Assembly (NCBI GenBank): GCA_019635635.1
Contig: JAHBZB010000002.1
Coordinates: 1 to 64,000, forward strand
Length of the DNA stretch: 64,000 bases
Origin: Xanthobacteraceae bacterium
Lineage (GTDB): Bacteria; Pseudomonadota; Alphaproteobacteria; Rhizobiales; Xanthobacteraceae
Reading direction: 5' to 3'
This document shows, piece after piece, positions 46,068 through 54,627 of this stretch (within the stretch, counting starts at the first letter, position 1; every line of letters begins with the position of its first letter). A program made the position numbers and the translations under genes. Below the pieces are notes generated by a model, which had not been told where the DNA came from, made no database searches, and was given only the letters and a program-made list of their open reading frames with translations.

Positions 46068-47060
46068 ATGAACCGCCAGATCCTGCTCGTCGAAACGCCA
46101 AAGGGAAAACTCGCTCCCGAACATTTCAAATTGCAGGACGGCGAGATGCCTTCGCCCAAGGACGGCGAAGTGTTGCTCAAGGTTCGCCTGATCTCGCTCG
46201 ATGCCGCGAACCGCGCCTGGATGCAGGGCGCAACCTATCGCGAAGCGGTCGGTGCCGGCTCCGTAATGGCGGGCGGTGCGATCGCGGAAGTGATCGAAAG
46301 CAAGGATCCGAAGTTCGCCAAAGGCGATCTCGTTTTCGCGGACACCGGCTGGCAGGAATATGCGGCCCTCGCCGGACGCAAATTGCTCAAGGTGCCGAAC
46401 ATCAAGCCGATGACAAACCTGCTCAGCGTCTATGGCGTTGCCGGTCTTACTGCTTACTTCGGTCTCCTCGACGTCGGTCAGCCGAAGGCGGGTGAAACGG
46501 TTGTCGTTTCCGCCGCTGCCGGTTCGGTCGGTTCGCTGGTCGGGCAGATTGCCAAGATCAAAGGCTGCCGCGTCGTCGGCATCGCCGGCGGCAAGGAAAA
46601 GTGCGACTGGCTGAAGTCCGAACTCGGCTTCGACGAGGCGGTCGATTACAAGTCCGGTCCGGTCTTCAGGTCACTGAAAGCCGCCTGCCCCGATGGCATC
46701 GACGTCTATTTCGACAATGTGGGCGGCGACATTTTCGAAGCCTGTCTCTCGCAGATGAAATTGCACGGACGCATCGCCTGCTGCGGCGCTGTCTCCGCCT
46801 ATGATGGCGCCGCGCCTGCAAGCGGTCCACGCGGTGTGCCGGGACTGATCGTGGTGAAGCGGCTGCGCGTCCAAGGCTTCATCGTCATGGACTATTACGA
46901 CCAGGCGATGAAAGCGGTCGCCGAACTACAGGGTTGGGTCGCGAGCGGCAAGCTCAAGGTGCAGGAAGACGTTCTCGAAGGTCTCGAGAATACGCCGAAA
47001 GCACTGATCGGTCTCTTGAACGGCGAGAACCGCGGCAAGCGCATGGTTCGCGTTTCGTAA
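46068..47060 (+). CDS. NADP-dependent medium-chain oxidoreductase (CurA / leukotriene B4 dehydrogenase type)
   Basis: 330 residues. The Rossmann part has VVVSAAAGSVGSLVGQIAKIKGCRVVGIAGG and DVYFDNVGGDIFEACL; the N-terminal substrate domain has EVLLKVRLISLDAANRAWM, and the tail is KALIGLLNGENRGKRMVRV. This zinc-independent double-bond reductase group acts on alpha,beta-unsaturated carbonyls using NADPH. AAGAGAG precedes the ATG, 9 bp behind the DUF815 stop, so co-transcription is likely. Confidence 0.93.
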   Translation: MNRQILLVETPKGKLAPEHFKLQDGEMPSPKDGEVLLKVRLISLDAANRAWMQGATYREAVGAGSVMAGGAIAEVIESKDPKFAKGDLVFADTGWQEYAALAGRKLLKVPNIKPMTNLLSVYGVAGLTAYFGLLDVGQPKAGETVVVSAAAGSVGSLVGQIAKIKGCRVVGIAGGKEKCDWLKSELGFDEAVDYKSGPVFRSLKAACPDGIDVYFDNVGGDIFEACLSQMKLHGRIACCGAVSAYDGAAPASGPRGVPGLIVVKRLRVQGFIVMDYYDQAMKAVAELQGWVASGKLKVQEDVLEGLENTPKALIGLLNGENRGKRMVRVS

Positions 47061-47094
47061 AAGAAAAAGCGCCGGGTGTTTCCACCCGGCGCTT
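47057..47094 (-). terminator. Rho-independent terminator for the PsiF-like gene
   Basis: A perfect 12-bp stem AAGCGCCGGGTG (47067-47078) / CACCCGGCGCTT (47083-47094) with a 4-nt loop. On the minus strand it is followed by TTTTTC-TTTT, so it terminates the PsiF-like transcript. It also lies directly behind the oxidoreductase stop at 47060 and may help end that transcript. Confidence 0.88.
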
Positions 47095-47118
47095 CGTGTA
47101 TCGAAAAGCAAAGCCGGT

Positions 47119-47355
47119 TTAGACGGCGTCTTTCACGCACTTGTTGGTGAAACTGTTCTTGGCCGCACCCGAAAGCTTCTGGTCGGCCGCCTTCTTATCG
47201 CACGCCGCCTTGGCGTCGCTTTCACATTTCTTCAGGAAGCTGGTTTTCGCCGCGCCGTTCAGGTTCTTGGTCTTGGCCTCGGCACTGCAGGTCGCCTGCG
47301 CATTGGCCGCGGTCGCCGCAAAGGTCAGCGCCAGCGCGAGAATGATCGTACGCAT
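47119..47355 (-). CDS. PsiF-repeat exported protein
   Basis: 78 residues from the ATG at 47355, preceded by GGAGGAA at 8 nt. The frame is open to 47550 without start signals. A signal peptide (MRTIILALALTFAATAANA) is followed by two repeats of about 30 residues, LNGAAKTSFLKKCESD and LSGAAKNSFTNKCVKDA, each with paired cysteines, as in E. coli PsiF. The repeats are probably disulphide-stapled helices in the periplasm. Function of the family is unknown; in E. coli psiF is phosphate-starvation-induced, but no Pho box is evident here. Confidence 0.9.
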   Translation of the reverse strand: MRTIILALALTFAATAANAQATCSAEAKTKNLNGAAKTSFLKKCESDAKAACDKKAADQKLSGAAKNSFTNKCVKDAV

Positions 47356-47461
47356 TTCGGTATTCCTCCATCGCTCCCGGAATGATTCCGAGGATGCGAG
47401 ATCATACGGAATTGAAAAATTGCGTCCGGAAAATGACGTACGAAAACGGCCGCGTTTGTAC

Positions 47462-48679
47462 TTATGAGAATGACGTTTTGGGGCGGCCCAGATAGACAAT
47501 TGCCGCCGCAGCGAGATCGAGCGCGGCCGCGATGTGCAGCGCAGCACCATAGCCGCCGAACCAGTCGTACATCCATCCGAACAAGACCGGACCGAGGGCG
47601 CAGGCGATTCCTATGAGCATCCACGCCGCACCGTTGATCGCGCCGAATGCCGCTGCGCCGAACTCACGCCGCATGATAATCGGCGACAGCGTGGTGACGT
47701 TGCCGGTCGTCAAGCCGTAGACGAGGCTTGCGCCGATTAGCACTGACGCGATCGGAAATGCCGCGATCGCCTCCAACGAAACCGCGGCGACGCAAAGCAC
47801 AGCTGCGGCGGTCGTGCGCAGATCCACCTGATCGGCCCAGCGCGCGAGCGCGACACGCCCGGCGAAGGCAGCGATTGCAGTAATCGACACGATAAAGGAC
47901 GCGCCGCCGGTGCCGAGAAACGGCACCGAGAGCGTGACATGGTGAGTCAGAAACCCGACCTGTACGCCGAGGCCAAGAGAAAAGGCCAACACGAGCGAGA
48001 GAAATCCTGCGGTCCGGATCGCTTCCGCGCGGGAAACGCCACGCCGGGCCGCAGGCTTCTCCGCGCCCGAGGGCATCTCGCCGTCCGGATAAAGACCGAG
48101 TTGCGCCGGGCTTTTGCGGATGACGAAGAGCGCGAGCGGCAGCACAACGGCGAGGAGCACGCCCGCCCCCCACAACATCGTCGCTGGAAAACCGATGTGC
48201 TCCACGCCAAGAAGAAGGATCGGCGTCGAGCTCATGCCGCCGACCGATGCGCCGAGCATCGCCGACGACATAGCGCGGCCCTGATACTTCTCGAACCACG
48301 GTGAGATTGCTGCCGTAATGGCAGTCACCGACAGGCACGCGTTGCCGAGTCCGGACAGAATAAATGCGCCGTACACATGCGGGAGTGTCCGGACTTGCCC
48401 GATCAATGCGAGGCCGGTTGCCATCACGAGTGCGCCGAACGCCATGACCGGGCGCGGACCGTAGCGGTCGATCGCGGGGCCGACGAAGAACGTCGCGATT
48501 GCCGAAAGAATTCCGGACATGGTGATTGCGGTTGAGACCGAGCCAACCGACAGCCCGCGGGTCTGCGTAATCGCGTGCAACGATACGCCCGCCCCGAAGA
48601 CGCCAAGACCCCAGCTAAGAATCGCAATCAGCAGACAGGCGGCAACGATCCACCAGCCGTAAAATACGCGCGCCGCCAT
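47462..48679 (-). CDS. MFS transporter (monocarboxylate/oxalate antiporter-like)
   Basis: 405 residues from the ATG at 48679 with GGGAG 8 nt upstream; 12 hydrophobic helices. The N-half has FYGWWIVAACLLIAILSWGLGVFGAG and the loop 2-3 motif GPAIDRYGPRPVMAFGAL, the C-half FAGRVALARWADQVD. The layout and the GWWIV start resemble OFA-type oxalate:formate and monocarboxylate transporters. Substrate not known. Confidence 0.88.
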   Translation of the reverse strand: MAARVFYGWWIVAACLLIAILSWGLGVFGAGVSLHAITQTRGLSVGSVSTAITMSGILSAIATFFVGPAIDRYGPRPVMAFGALVMATGLALIGQVRTLPHVYGAFILSGLGNACLSVTAITAAISPWFEKYQGRAMSSAMLGASVGGMSSTPILLLGVEHIGFPATMLWGAGVLLAVVLPLALFVIRKSPAQLGLYPDGEMPSGAEKPAARRGVSRAEAIRTAGFLSLVLAFSLGLGVQVGFLTHHVTLSVPFLGTGGASFIVSITAIAAFAGRVALARWADQVDLRTTAAAVLCVAAVSLEAIAAFPIASVLIGASLVYGLTTGNVTTLSPIIMRREFGAAAFGAINGAAWMLIGIACALGPVLFGWMYDWFGGYGAALHIAAALDLAAAAIVYLGRPKTSFS

Positions 48680-48783
48680 TCGTTCGCTCCCGGCGGACGC
48701 TATACGCGCTTCCGCGCCGGCCGCGAAGCCGTCGCCTGCATTCAATTCAATGGGTTTATCATCTGGCGGCGGCAGCTAGAAAA

Positions 48784-48993
48784 CTAGTGAACCGTGTCGT
48801 GGGGACCGGGGCCGCGCTTGTCGCGAACCGCGACGGTGCCCAGATCCTCGATCAGGTCGTAGTGCTGGGTGATGTCCTTCCAGACTTTCGCGATGCGTGC
48901 CCACTCGACGCGCGCCTCTTTGGGCAGCGACGGATCGTTCGCCTTGTTCACCGCTTCGATGGCGCTGGCCTGGCAATAATCGAGGACTCGCAT
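48784..48993 (-). CDS. small hypothetical protein (69 aa)
   Basis: 69 residues: helical, acidic/basic mixed, with DYCQASAIEAVNKAND and WARIAKVWKDITQHYDLIED, ending in a charged tail. GAAGAG precedes the ATG. No signal peptide and no family recognised. It lies alone between the MFS gene and the DUF3309 gene on the minus strand; its upstream side faces 215 bp of DNA with a terminator-like hairpin. Confidence 0.6.
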   Translation of the reverse strand: MRVLDYCQASAIEAVNKANDPSLPKEARVEWARIAKVWKDITQHYDLIEDLGTVAVRDKRGPGPHDTVH

Positions 48994-49144
48994 GGCTCTT
49001 CAACGCCGTTTCGACCTGCGGGTTCCATGTGCGCCTACATCCCGTTCATCAGCAAATAAATCCGTCGTGAGCCGGAACCGTTCTTCGACCCCGCGCATTA
49101 CATGCATGTCGCGCAACGCCTTCCCCCCGGGCGGCCCGACACCA

Positions 49145-49180
49145 AAAACCCGGAGCGCGCCTCGCCTCCGGGTTTTCTTT
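49145..49180. terminator. orphan intrinsic terminator upstream of the DUF3309 gene
   Basis: AAAACCCGGAG (49145-49155) pairs perfectly with CTCCGGGTTTT (49166-49176) over 11 bp with a 10-nt loop; TTTTCTTTT follows on the plus strand and T5 on the minus strand. No gene ends here. It sits 32 nt before the DUF3309 start codon and 152 bp from the 69-aa gene start. Confidence 0.8.
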
Positions 49181-49207
49181 TCGGCGGTGGCGAATGGAGG
49201 CTATTCG

Positions 49208-49372
49208 ATGTCGTTGGGTACAATCCTACTCATCATTCTGGTGATTATTCTGCTGGGCGGCTTTTCCGGCTTCGGCGGCGGCCCGTTTTACGGCACGGGG
49301 TATTACGGCGGCGGCGGCCTCGGCCTCGTTATCGTAATCCTGCTCATCCTGGTCCTGATGGGCAGAATCTAG
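49208..49372 (+). CDS. DUF3309 small hydrophobic protein
   Basis: 54 residues: one hydrophobic N-terminal helix (GTILLIILVIILLGGFSGF), a Gly/Tyr-rich hinge (GGGPFYGTGYYGGGG) and a second hydrophobic helix ending MGRI. This is the DUF3309 pattern common in Rhizobiales. GGAGG lies 7 nt before the ATG. The preceding terminator-like hairpin and the following 13-bp stem suggest a short independent transcript. Confidence 0.9.
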   Translation: MSLGTILLIILVIILLGGFSGFGGGPFYGTGYYGGGGLGLVIVILLILVLMGRI

Positions 49373-49390
49373 CGTAAAGATACACCTCTT

Positions 49391-49422
49391 CAGGCCTTGC
49401 CGGCACCTCCCGGCAAGGCCTG
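49391..49422 (+). terminator. hairpin behind the DUF3309 gene
   Basis: CAGGCCTTGCCGG (49391-49403) with CCGGCAAGGCCTG (49410-49422): a perfect 13-bp stem and 6-nt loop. The T run is displaced (GAACCTTTTC), so termination may be weak. Confidence 0.65.
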
Positions 49423-49484
49423 GAACCTTTTCAAACTACCGGAGTTTTCCACTTTAACGTAGCGTTCAAGGAGAACGCGGGGGA

Positions 49485-51029
49485 ATGACCGACGTGAAGC
49501 CGCCGAACCAGTTCCTCTCCTCCGAGACCGAGGGGGAGCAATTCCGCATACTGGTGCAGGGCGTTACCGATTACGCAATCTATATGCTCGACCCGCAAGG
49601 CCATGTCGCCAGCTGGAACTCTGGCGCGGAGCGGATCAAGGGCTACAAGACACACGAAATTCTGGGCGAGCACTTCTCCCGCTTCTACACAGAGGAAGAC
49701 CGCAGCGCCGGCGCACCGCAGGAGGCGCTTGATACCGCGATCCGCGAAGGCCGCTTCGAGAAGGAAGGGTATAGAGTCCGGAAGGACGGCACCCGCTTTC
49801 TCGCGCACATCGTTCTCGACCCCATTCGCGGCGATGACGGCGACATTATCGGCTTTGCCAAGATTACCCGTGACATTACCGAACGCGAGCAGAACCGCCT
49901 CGCGCTCGAACGCACGCGCGAGCAGTTATTCCATTCCCAGAAAATGGAAGCGATCGGCAAGCTGACCGGCGGCGTCGCGCACGACTTCAACAATTTGCTG
50001 ATGGTGATCCAGAGCAGCTTAGAGCTGCTGCGCAAGCGTTCGCCGGACAACCCGCAGATCACGCCACTCATCCAGAACGCAATGCGTGCGACCGAACGCG
50101 GCACGGCGCTCACCCATCGCATGCTCGCCTTTGCGCGGAAACAGGATATCGAACAGCGCGTGATCGACGTCCCGCAGATCGTCAACGAAAGTAGAGAACT
50201 TTTGCGGCGCTCGCTCGGCCCAAGCTACACGGTAGAGACAAATTTCTGCGAGGCGATCCCGAACGTGCTCGCCGATCCGAACCAACTGGAAAGCGCGCTG
50301 CTCAACCTTGCCTTCAACGCGCGCGATGCGATGCCGGACGGCGGCCGCATCGAGATCATCGTGCGTGTTGCGCGTAATCCGCTCGCGGAACTTGCCGTCG
50401 GTGAATATGTCTCGATTACGCTGCGCGATACCGGTCACGGAATGGACGTCGATACGCTGCGACAAGCGACTGACCCGTTTTTCACCACCAAGGGCGTCGG
50501 CAAAGGTACTGGCCTTGGCCTCTCGATGGTGCAAGGCATGGCTGAGCAGTCAGGCGGAACTTTCCGGCTTACCAGCGTCCCCGGCGGGGGAACGAGCGCG
50601 GAAATTCTACTACCTGCGGTCGATGCCGATGCGACGGCAGAAATACTGCAAAAGCCGGAGCCGAATGAGACCGCGCGGCCGCTCGTCATTGTCGCGGTCG
50701 ACGATGACAGTCTCGTGCTGATGAACACGACGGCCATGCTCGAGGATCTCGGCCATACGGTTCTCGAAGCAAATTCGGCGCGCGAGGCGCTCGAACTCGT
50801 GCGCGGCCAGAAGATCGATCTGGTCATCACCGACCACGCAATGCCGGGCACGACGGGCTTGCAGCTCGCGAAAACCATTCGCGCCGAGCAGCCCTTGCTG
50901 CCGATCCTGCTTGCGACCGGCTATGCCGAAATCGATCCGAGTGCGGGCATTCAACTGCCCCGCATCGGCAAACCGTTCCTGCAAAACGATCTCAAGGCCG
51001 CGATCGACAAGGCGATGCAGCGCGGGTGA
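49485..51029 (+). CDS. PAS-domain hybrid sensor histidine kinase with receiver domain
   Basis: 514 residues, no membrane helix. Domains: PAS (about 18-135; DYAIYMLDPQGHVASWN, FYTEEDRSAG), HisKA with phospho-acceptor His166 in GGVAHDFNNLL, HATPase_c (N box LNLAFNARDAM, G boxes DTGHGM and GKGTGLGLSMV) and a C-terminal receiver with Asp450 in LVITDHAMPG. This is the cytoplasmic HWE-unlike, HisKA_2-free type found with soluble PAS sensors. No cognate response regulator gene is adjacent, so the partner is unknown. AAGGAGAAC lies upstream of the ATG. Confidence 0.93.
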   Translation: MTDVKPPNQFLSSETEGEQFRILVQGVTDYAIYMLDPQGHVASWNSGAERIKGYKTHEILGEHFSRFYTEEDRSAGAPQEALDTAIREGRFEKEGYRVRKDGTRFLAHIVLDPIRGDDGDIIGFAKITRDITEREQNRLALERTREQLFHSQKMEAIGKLTGGVAHDFNNLLMVIQSSLELLRKRSPDNPQITPLIQNAMRATERGTALTHRMLAFARKQDIEQRVIDVPQIVNESRELLRRSLGPSYTVETNFCEAIPNVLADPNQLESALLNLAFNARDAMPDGGRIEIIVRVARNPLAELAVGEYVSITLRDTGHGMDVDTLRQATDPFFTTKGVGKGTGLGLSMVQGMAEQSGGTFRLTSVPGGGTSAEILLPAVDADATAEILQKPEPNETARPLVIVAVDDDSLVLMNTTAMLEDLGHTVLEANSAREALELVRGQKIDLVITDHAMPGTTGLQLAKTIRAEQPLLPILLATGYAEIDPSAGIQLPRIGKPFLQNDLKAAIDKAMQRG

Positions 51030-51038
51030 TGCCGCGCG

Positions 51039-51248
51039 TCAGCGGTAGCCGGCACAGCGTTGCGCGCGAAGCGACTCGACCGCTGCCGCTCGCCGATACG
51101 CGCTTGTCGTCAGATCGTTTGCGATCCGGCCAAATTCCGCACAGCGCGCCTCGGCGGATTGCGAAAGCGGCGGCGATTCGGACGATACCTGCGCACAGCC
51201 GGCCGCAGACATGGCTATCGCAATCAGCCCGGCCCACCTCATTCTCAT
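51039..51248 (-). CDS. small lipoprotein (69 aa)
   Basis: 69 residues. The signal MRWAGLIAIAMSAAGC ends in a lipobox with the acylated Cys at about residue 18 (AAGC). The mature part is short and has two further cysteines (RCAEFG, QRCAGY), possibly paired. The product is likely anchored in the outer membrane. It converges on the kinase gene with a 9-bp gap. No family name. Confidence 0.65.
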   Translation of the reverse strand: MRMRWAGLIAIAMSAAGCAQVSSESPPLSQSAEARCAEFGRIANDLTTSAYRRAAAVESLRAQRCAGYR

Positions 51249-51418
51249 CCCCCGAATTGGCCGCGCGTCTATCCGCCAATTCGAGAACTTCGTCGCCGCG
51301 ACAAGGCGTCCCGCTCAAGCTGACGCCGCGCGGCGGCGCAACGGCTCGCAACAATGTGTAGTGCCGACGCCGGGGCGGAAGAATATCAGGACGTCTCATT
51401 CAACAGCGGCGTGCCCGA

Positions 51419-51802
51419 ATGATTTTCCGCCGAAATGCCGCCTTCATGCTTGCGCTGTTGCCGGGCCTTGCGGCGCAGCCGGTTCACGCTCAGCAGCGCG
51501 TCGATCACCTGGAAAGCTGTGCACCGAGCGAGCGCAACGCCGACTTCGTCCGCATTCGCAACGACTGCGATCAACCGGTGAGCCTGATCTTCTGGCGCTT
51601 TTCGCTTTCCGCGCCGATCATGCGCACGCTTCAGCGCGGAGAGGTTTTCCAGGAACATTTCACCGGCGACAGCGGCTGGTGGATGTCGACAGCCTGCCCG
51701 CTCGGCTATGATCCAGACCCGCCGTTCCTGCTTGAAAACACTAAAGTCATCGTCGAAAGCACCTATCGCTGCGTCAGCAAGCAGATTTCGATGCTGCACT
51801 AA
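51419..51802 (+). CDS. secreted hypothetical protein (127 aa)
   Basis: 127 residues. The signal peptide is cleaved near PVHAQQRV (about residue 24). The mature part has cysteines in SCAPSER, NDCDQP, TACPLGYD and YRCVS, so probably two disulphides, and a repeated aromatic pattern (SLIFWRFSLS, SGWWMSTA). No domain is recognised. The start is at the ATG 51419; no strong ribosome-binding site is seen. Confidence 0.6.
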   Translation: MIFRRNAAFMLALLPGLAAQPVHAQQRVDHLESCAPSERNADFVRIRNDCDQPVSLIFWRFSLSAPIMRTLQRGEVFQEHFTGDSGWWMSTACPLGYDPDPPFLLENTKVIVESTYRCVSKQISMLH

Positions 51803-52006
51803 GGGAACGCCGATGCTCGCGCCCGGCCCCGACCTTTGAAGCGCCCTAGCCGGCCGTGGAGGACATCAAGTGTTACCTGGCCTTCTATCCGTTCAAAGTG
51901 GACGCAATCGAAGAATTCTTACCGTGCCCGCCCTGCCCTCGTTCCCGTGTCTCTGCTAGGCTCGCTTCACCTTTCATTCCTGCGCCAGCCATTGGAATTA
52001 TCAGCG

Positions 52007-52432
52007 ATGAAAACGTTTATCTTTGCCGCCATGCTGACCGGCCTGCTTTCCCTTCTTCCGCATTCCGCCCATGCTACCGGCGCGCTCGCGATTGGCGAGC
52101 CGCAAAATCTGGCCGACGGTTTTGCGTCGGGCTGGTCGACCGGTCAGGAAAGCGAAGATATTGCGAATGCAAAAGCCTACGAGCAATGCCGCGACAAGGC
52201 GGACGCGCCTGACCAAATTCGCGCACTCTGCAAGGTAGTCCGCACGTTCACCAACCAATGCGTGGCGATCGCGCTCGACACCGAGCCTGGCGCTACCGGC
52301 ACCGGCTATGCGGTCGCTCCCTCTCGAGCCGAAGCGGAACGCAAGGCGCTCGACGATTGCCGCGCAACCGCGGGCGATCGTTCCCAGCACTGCCGGGTCA
52401 TCAACGGCGGTTGCGACGGCAACGCACGCTAG
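52007..52432 (+). CDS. DUF4189 secreted protein, copy 1
   Basis: 141 residues from the ATG at 52007. The signal peptide is cleaved near SAHATGAL (about residue 24). The DUF4189 core has AIGEPQNLADGFASGWSTGQ, AYEQCRDKADAP, CKVVRTFTNQCVAIALDTEPG and the C-terminal CRATAGDRSQHCRVINGGCDG, with six cysteines in a fixed order. Members are small secreted proteins of unknown function; conserved Cys spacing suggests disulphides. It is immediately followed by a paralogue. Confidence 0.85.
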   Translation: MKTFIFAAMLTGLLSLLPHSAHATGALAIGEPQNLADGFASGWSTGQESEDIANAKAYEQCRDKADAPDQIRALCKVVRTFTNQCVAIALDTEPGATGTGYAVAPSRAEAERKALDDCRATAGDRSQHCRVINGGCDGNAR

Positions 52433-52447
52433 TTCGGGCGCTCAAAC

Positions 52448-52876
52448 ATGAAGAACGTACTTGCGACCGTTATTTTGCTTGCTGCGTGCGGTTTCGCTTC
52501 GCCGGCACTGAGCTTCGGCGCCATTTCAATCGCCGAACCGGCCGATGTCGCCAAGGACGGCTACTCGAGCGGGATCTCTTACAATTTCAAAACGCAGGGC
52601 GAAGCGGAAGACCGGGCGGATACCGAATGCGCGAATACGCAGGACGCTCCGCCCGAGACGCGCAAACTTTGCAAGGTAATCCGGACCTTCCAGAACCAGT
52701 GCGTAGCGGTCGCGCTCGATCCGAAAGCCGGGACGCCGGGCGCCGGATGGGCCATCGGAGATACTTCGGCGCTCGCCAGGCGCGACGCACTGGAACGCTG
52801 CGAAGACACCGCCGGCCCCGACCGCAAGGGAGAATGCAGAATCACCGCGGAAGGTTGCGACGGAAGAGCGAAGTAA
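52448..52876 (+). CDS. DUF4189 secreted protein, copy 2
   Basis: 142 residues, 15 bp behind copy 1. The signal peptide is cleaved near ALSFGAIS (about residue 22). Core AEPADVAKDGYSSGISYNFKTQGEAEDRAD, CKVIRTFQNQCVAVALDPKAG and CEDTAGPDRKGECRITAEGCDG parallels copy 1 in order and Cys spacing; a tandem duplication. Both are likely co-transcribed and exported by Sec. Confidence 0.85.
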   Translation: MKNVLATVILLAACGFASPALSFGAISIAEPADVAKDGYSSGISYNFKTQGEAEDRADTECANTQDAPPETRKLCKVIRTFQNQCVAVALDPKAGTPGAGWAIGDTSALARRDALERCEDTAGPDRKGECRITAEGCDGRAK

Positions 52877-53008
52877 TCGCGGCGAACGACCCCGTTACGC
52901 CCGATTGCCTCCAAGCGGCCGCCAAGATTTCGGCGAGCGCACGGAACCTTCCCCTTCGCCGGGGCGTTGCAGTCGCAGATACGGCAATTCCTTCGCGGGG
53001 CAAGCGCG

Positions 53009-53248
53009 ATGCGCGACGTTCTTTCGCTCTATCCGAGATTTCTGATCTTCAGCGGTATCATGGCCGCCTTCCTGCTCGCTTTGGCGCTCGTTCCGGGTTC
53101 AAGTGACGCCAACGCGATCAGCCAGACCGTCCAGACCACAGGTGCCGACAGCACGCGCAGCGTCGAAGGCGACTGCCGTCCCGATCAACACGCCTACGCG
53201 CCCACCTGCACGATGCAGGGGCGCGTAGTTCGCGTCATCAGGTTCTGA
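53009..53248 (+). CDS. small hypothetical membrane-anchored or secreted protein
   Basis: About 79 residues from the ATG at 53009 (the frame is open to 52967, and an ATG at 53057 would give a plain signal peptide). A hydrophobic segment FLIFSGIMAAFLLALALVPG is followed by a short Thr/Ser-rich and Cys-containing tail (DCRPDQHAYAPTCTMQG). No family recognised. It converges on nlpD with 6 bp between stops. Confidence 0.5.
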   Translation: MRDVLSLYPRFLIFSGIMAAFLLALALVPGSSDANAISQTVQTTGADSTRSVEGDCRPDQHAYAPTCTMQGRVVRVIRF

Positions 53249-53254
53249 AGTCCG

Positions 53255-54514
53255 TCAGATTCCGGACAGGTGCTTTTCCGGATCGACCGGCTTCGAGCCC
53301 TTGCGGATCTCGAAGTGCAGCTGCGGCGAGGTTACGCCACCGGTCTGGCCCGCTTTCGCGATGAGATCACCGCGCTTGATCTTCTGATCCTTCTTCACGT
53401 CGATGGCGCCGAGGTGCGCGTAAGCGGTCACCCAGTTGTCGGCGTGCTGGATCAGAACAAGATTCCCGAAGCCTTTTAGTTCATTGCCGGCATAGGCAAC
53501 GACGCCGTCTTCCGCCGCGCGGATCGGCGTGCCTTCCGGCACCGAGACGTTGATCCCGTCGTTCTGCTGACCGTTCGGTTTGCGGCCATAAGCTGACAGG
53601 ATGCGGCCGCGCACGGGCCAATGGAAAGTCGGCGCGGCGCGCGGAGAGCTCTGCGGCGCCTCATTCACTGCCGGCGGAATATTCGGGCGAACCATGCCGA
53701 CGTTTTCCGGCGCGGGCGTTTCGGCATGCGCGATATGCTGCGCCGGCGTTTGCGGCACGGTCTGCACGTTGCGCTGCAAAGTCCGCGGCTGCGGCGCGTT
53801 CGCGACCGGATTGGTGCCCGGAATACGGATCTGCTGGCCGATCCGAAGATGCGTCGAAAGCGTGAGGTTGTTCGCGCTCGCGATCGCCTGTGGCGTCACG
53901 CGATACTTACGTGAAAGCGAATAGATCGTATCGCCCGCGGCCGCCGTGTGGACATTGCCTGCAACCGGCGCTGTGCGCACCGGCGTGGTCGCGGCGGTGC
54001 TGCGAACCGGGACGAGGAGACGCTGGCCGGGACGGAGCACGCTTCCGCCCTGAAGATTGTTGGCGCGAAGCAGCACCTCCGGCGGCACGCCGTGCTTCCG
54101 GGAAATCGAGTAGACCGTCTCGCCCTGCTGGACAATGACCGTACGGCTGCCGGTCTGGGACCAGCCGTTGGTGTTGACGGCGGCGGTAGTGCGCGGTGCG
54201 TTCAATTGGCTCTGCGCGCGCGGTGCCTGCGCAGCCGGAACCGTTTGCGGACGATAATTCGTCTGCGGGGGCGTATTCAGCGGCTGCGTTTCCACATAGG
54301 TGCGCTGGGGCAGTTGATGCCCCGGCACCTGCGCCTGGTTATTCGTCTGCGGCTGGGGCACGGACGCCGTCGTGTCCTGCTTGCCGTTGAACGGATTGGA
54401 GTCGAACCGCGTTACATCCATGCTGCACGCGGCGGAGAACGCGCCAAGCGTGGCAAGGGCGGCAAAACGGGCGAGCAGCGCTCCCCGGTAGCGCATTGGA
54501 TTGGTACGCATCAC
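53255..54514 (-). CDS. nlpD: LysM/M23 peptidase lipoprotein (NlpD-like)
   Basis: 419 residues. Lipoprotein signal ending in SAACSM (acylated Cys at about 30). Domains: a Pro/Gln/Asn-rich spacer; LysM 1 (about 127-170, VQQGETVYSISRKHGVPPEVLLRANN region); LysM 2 (about 187-230, TAAGDTIYSLSRKYRVTPQAIASANN region); and a C-terminal M23/LytM domain (about 295-419) with GRILSAYGRKPNG, GDLIAKAG and HFEIRKGS. Whether the active-site His set is intact cannot be settled by eye; NlpD-type proteins are usually non-catalytic amidase activators. It works at septal peptidoglycan. The gene follows pcm and surE, as in many Proteobacteria. Confidence 0.92.
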   Translation of the reverse strand: MMRTNPMRYRGALLARFAALATLGAFSAACSMDVTRFDSNPFNGKQDTTASVPQPQTNNQAQVPGHQLPQRTYVETQPLNTPPQTNYRPQTVPAAQAPRAQSQLNAPRTTAAVNTNGWSQTGSRTVIVQQGETVYSISRKHGVPPEVLLRANNLQGGSVLRPGQRLLVPVRSTAATTPVRTAPVAGNVHTAAAGDTIYSLSRKYRVTPQAIASANNLTLSTHLRIGQQIRIPGTNPVANAPQPRTLQRNVQTVPQTPAQHIAHAETPAPENVGMVRPNIPPAVNEAPQSSPRAAPTFHWPVRGRILSAYGRKPNGQQNDGINVSVPEGTPIRAAEDGVVAYAGNELKGFGNLVLIQHADNWVTAYAHLGAIDVKKDQKIKRGDLIAKAGQTGGVTSPQLHFEIRKGSKPVDPEKHLSGI

Positions 54515-54627
54515 TACTCACTCAGGACGCAACAACACGCCTGATGAATAGGAGACTCCGGTAAACGCGGACTTAAGAAAATCCGGCGCCGCGCGAAATT
54601 TCGCTGCGGGGCTCAAAGCTTAACGGG

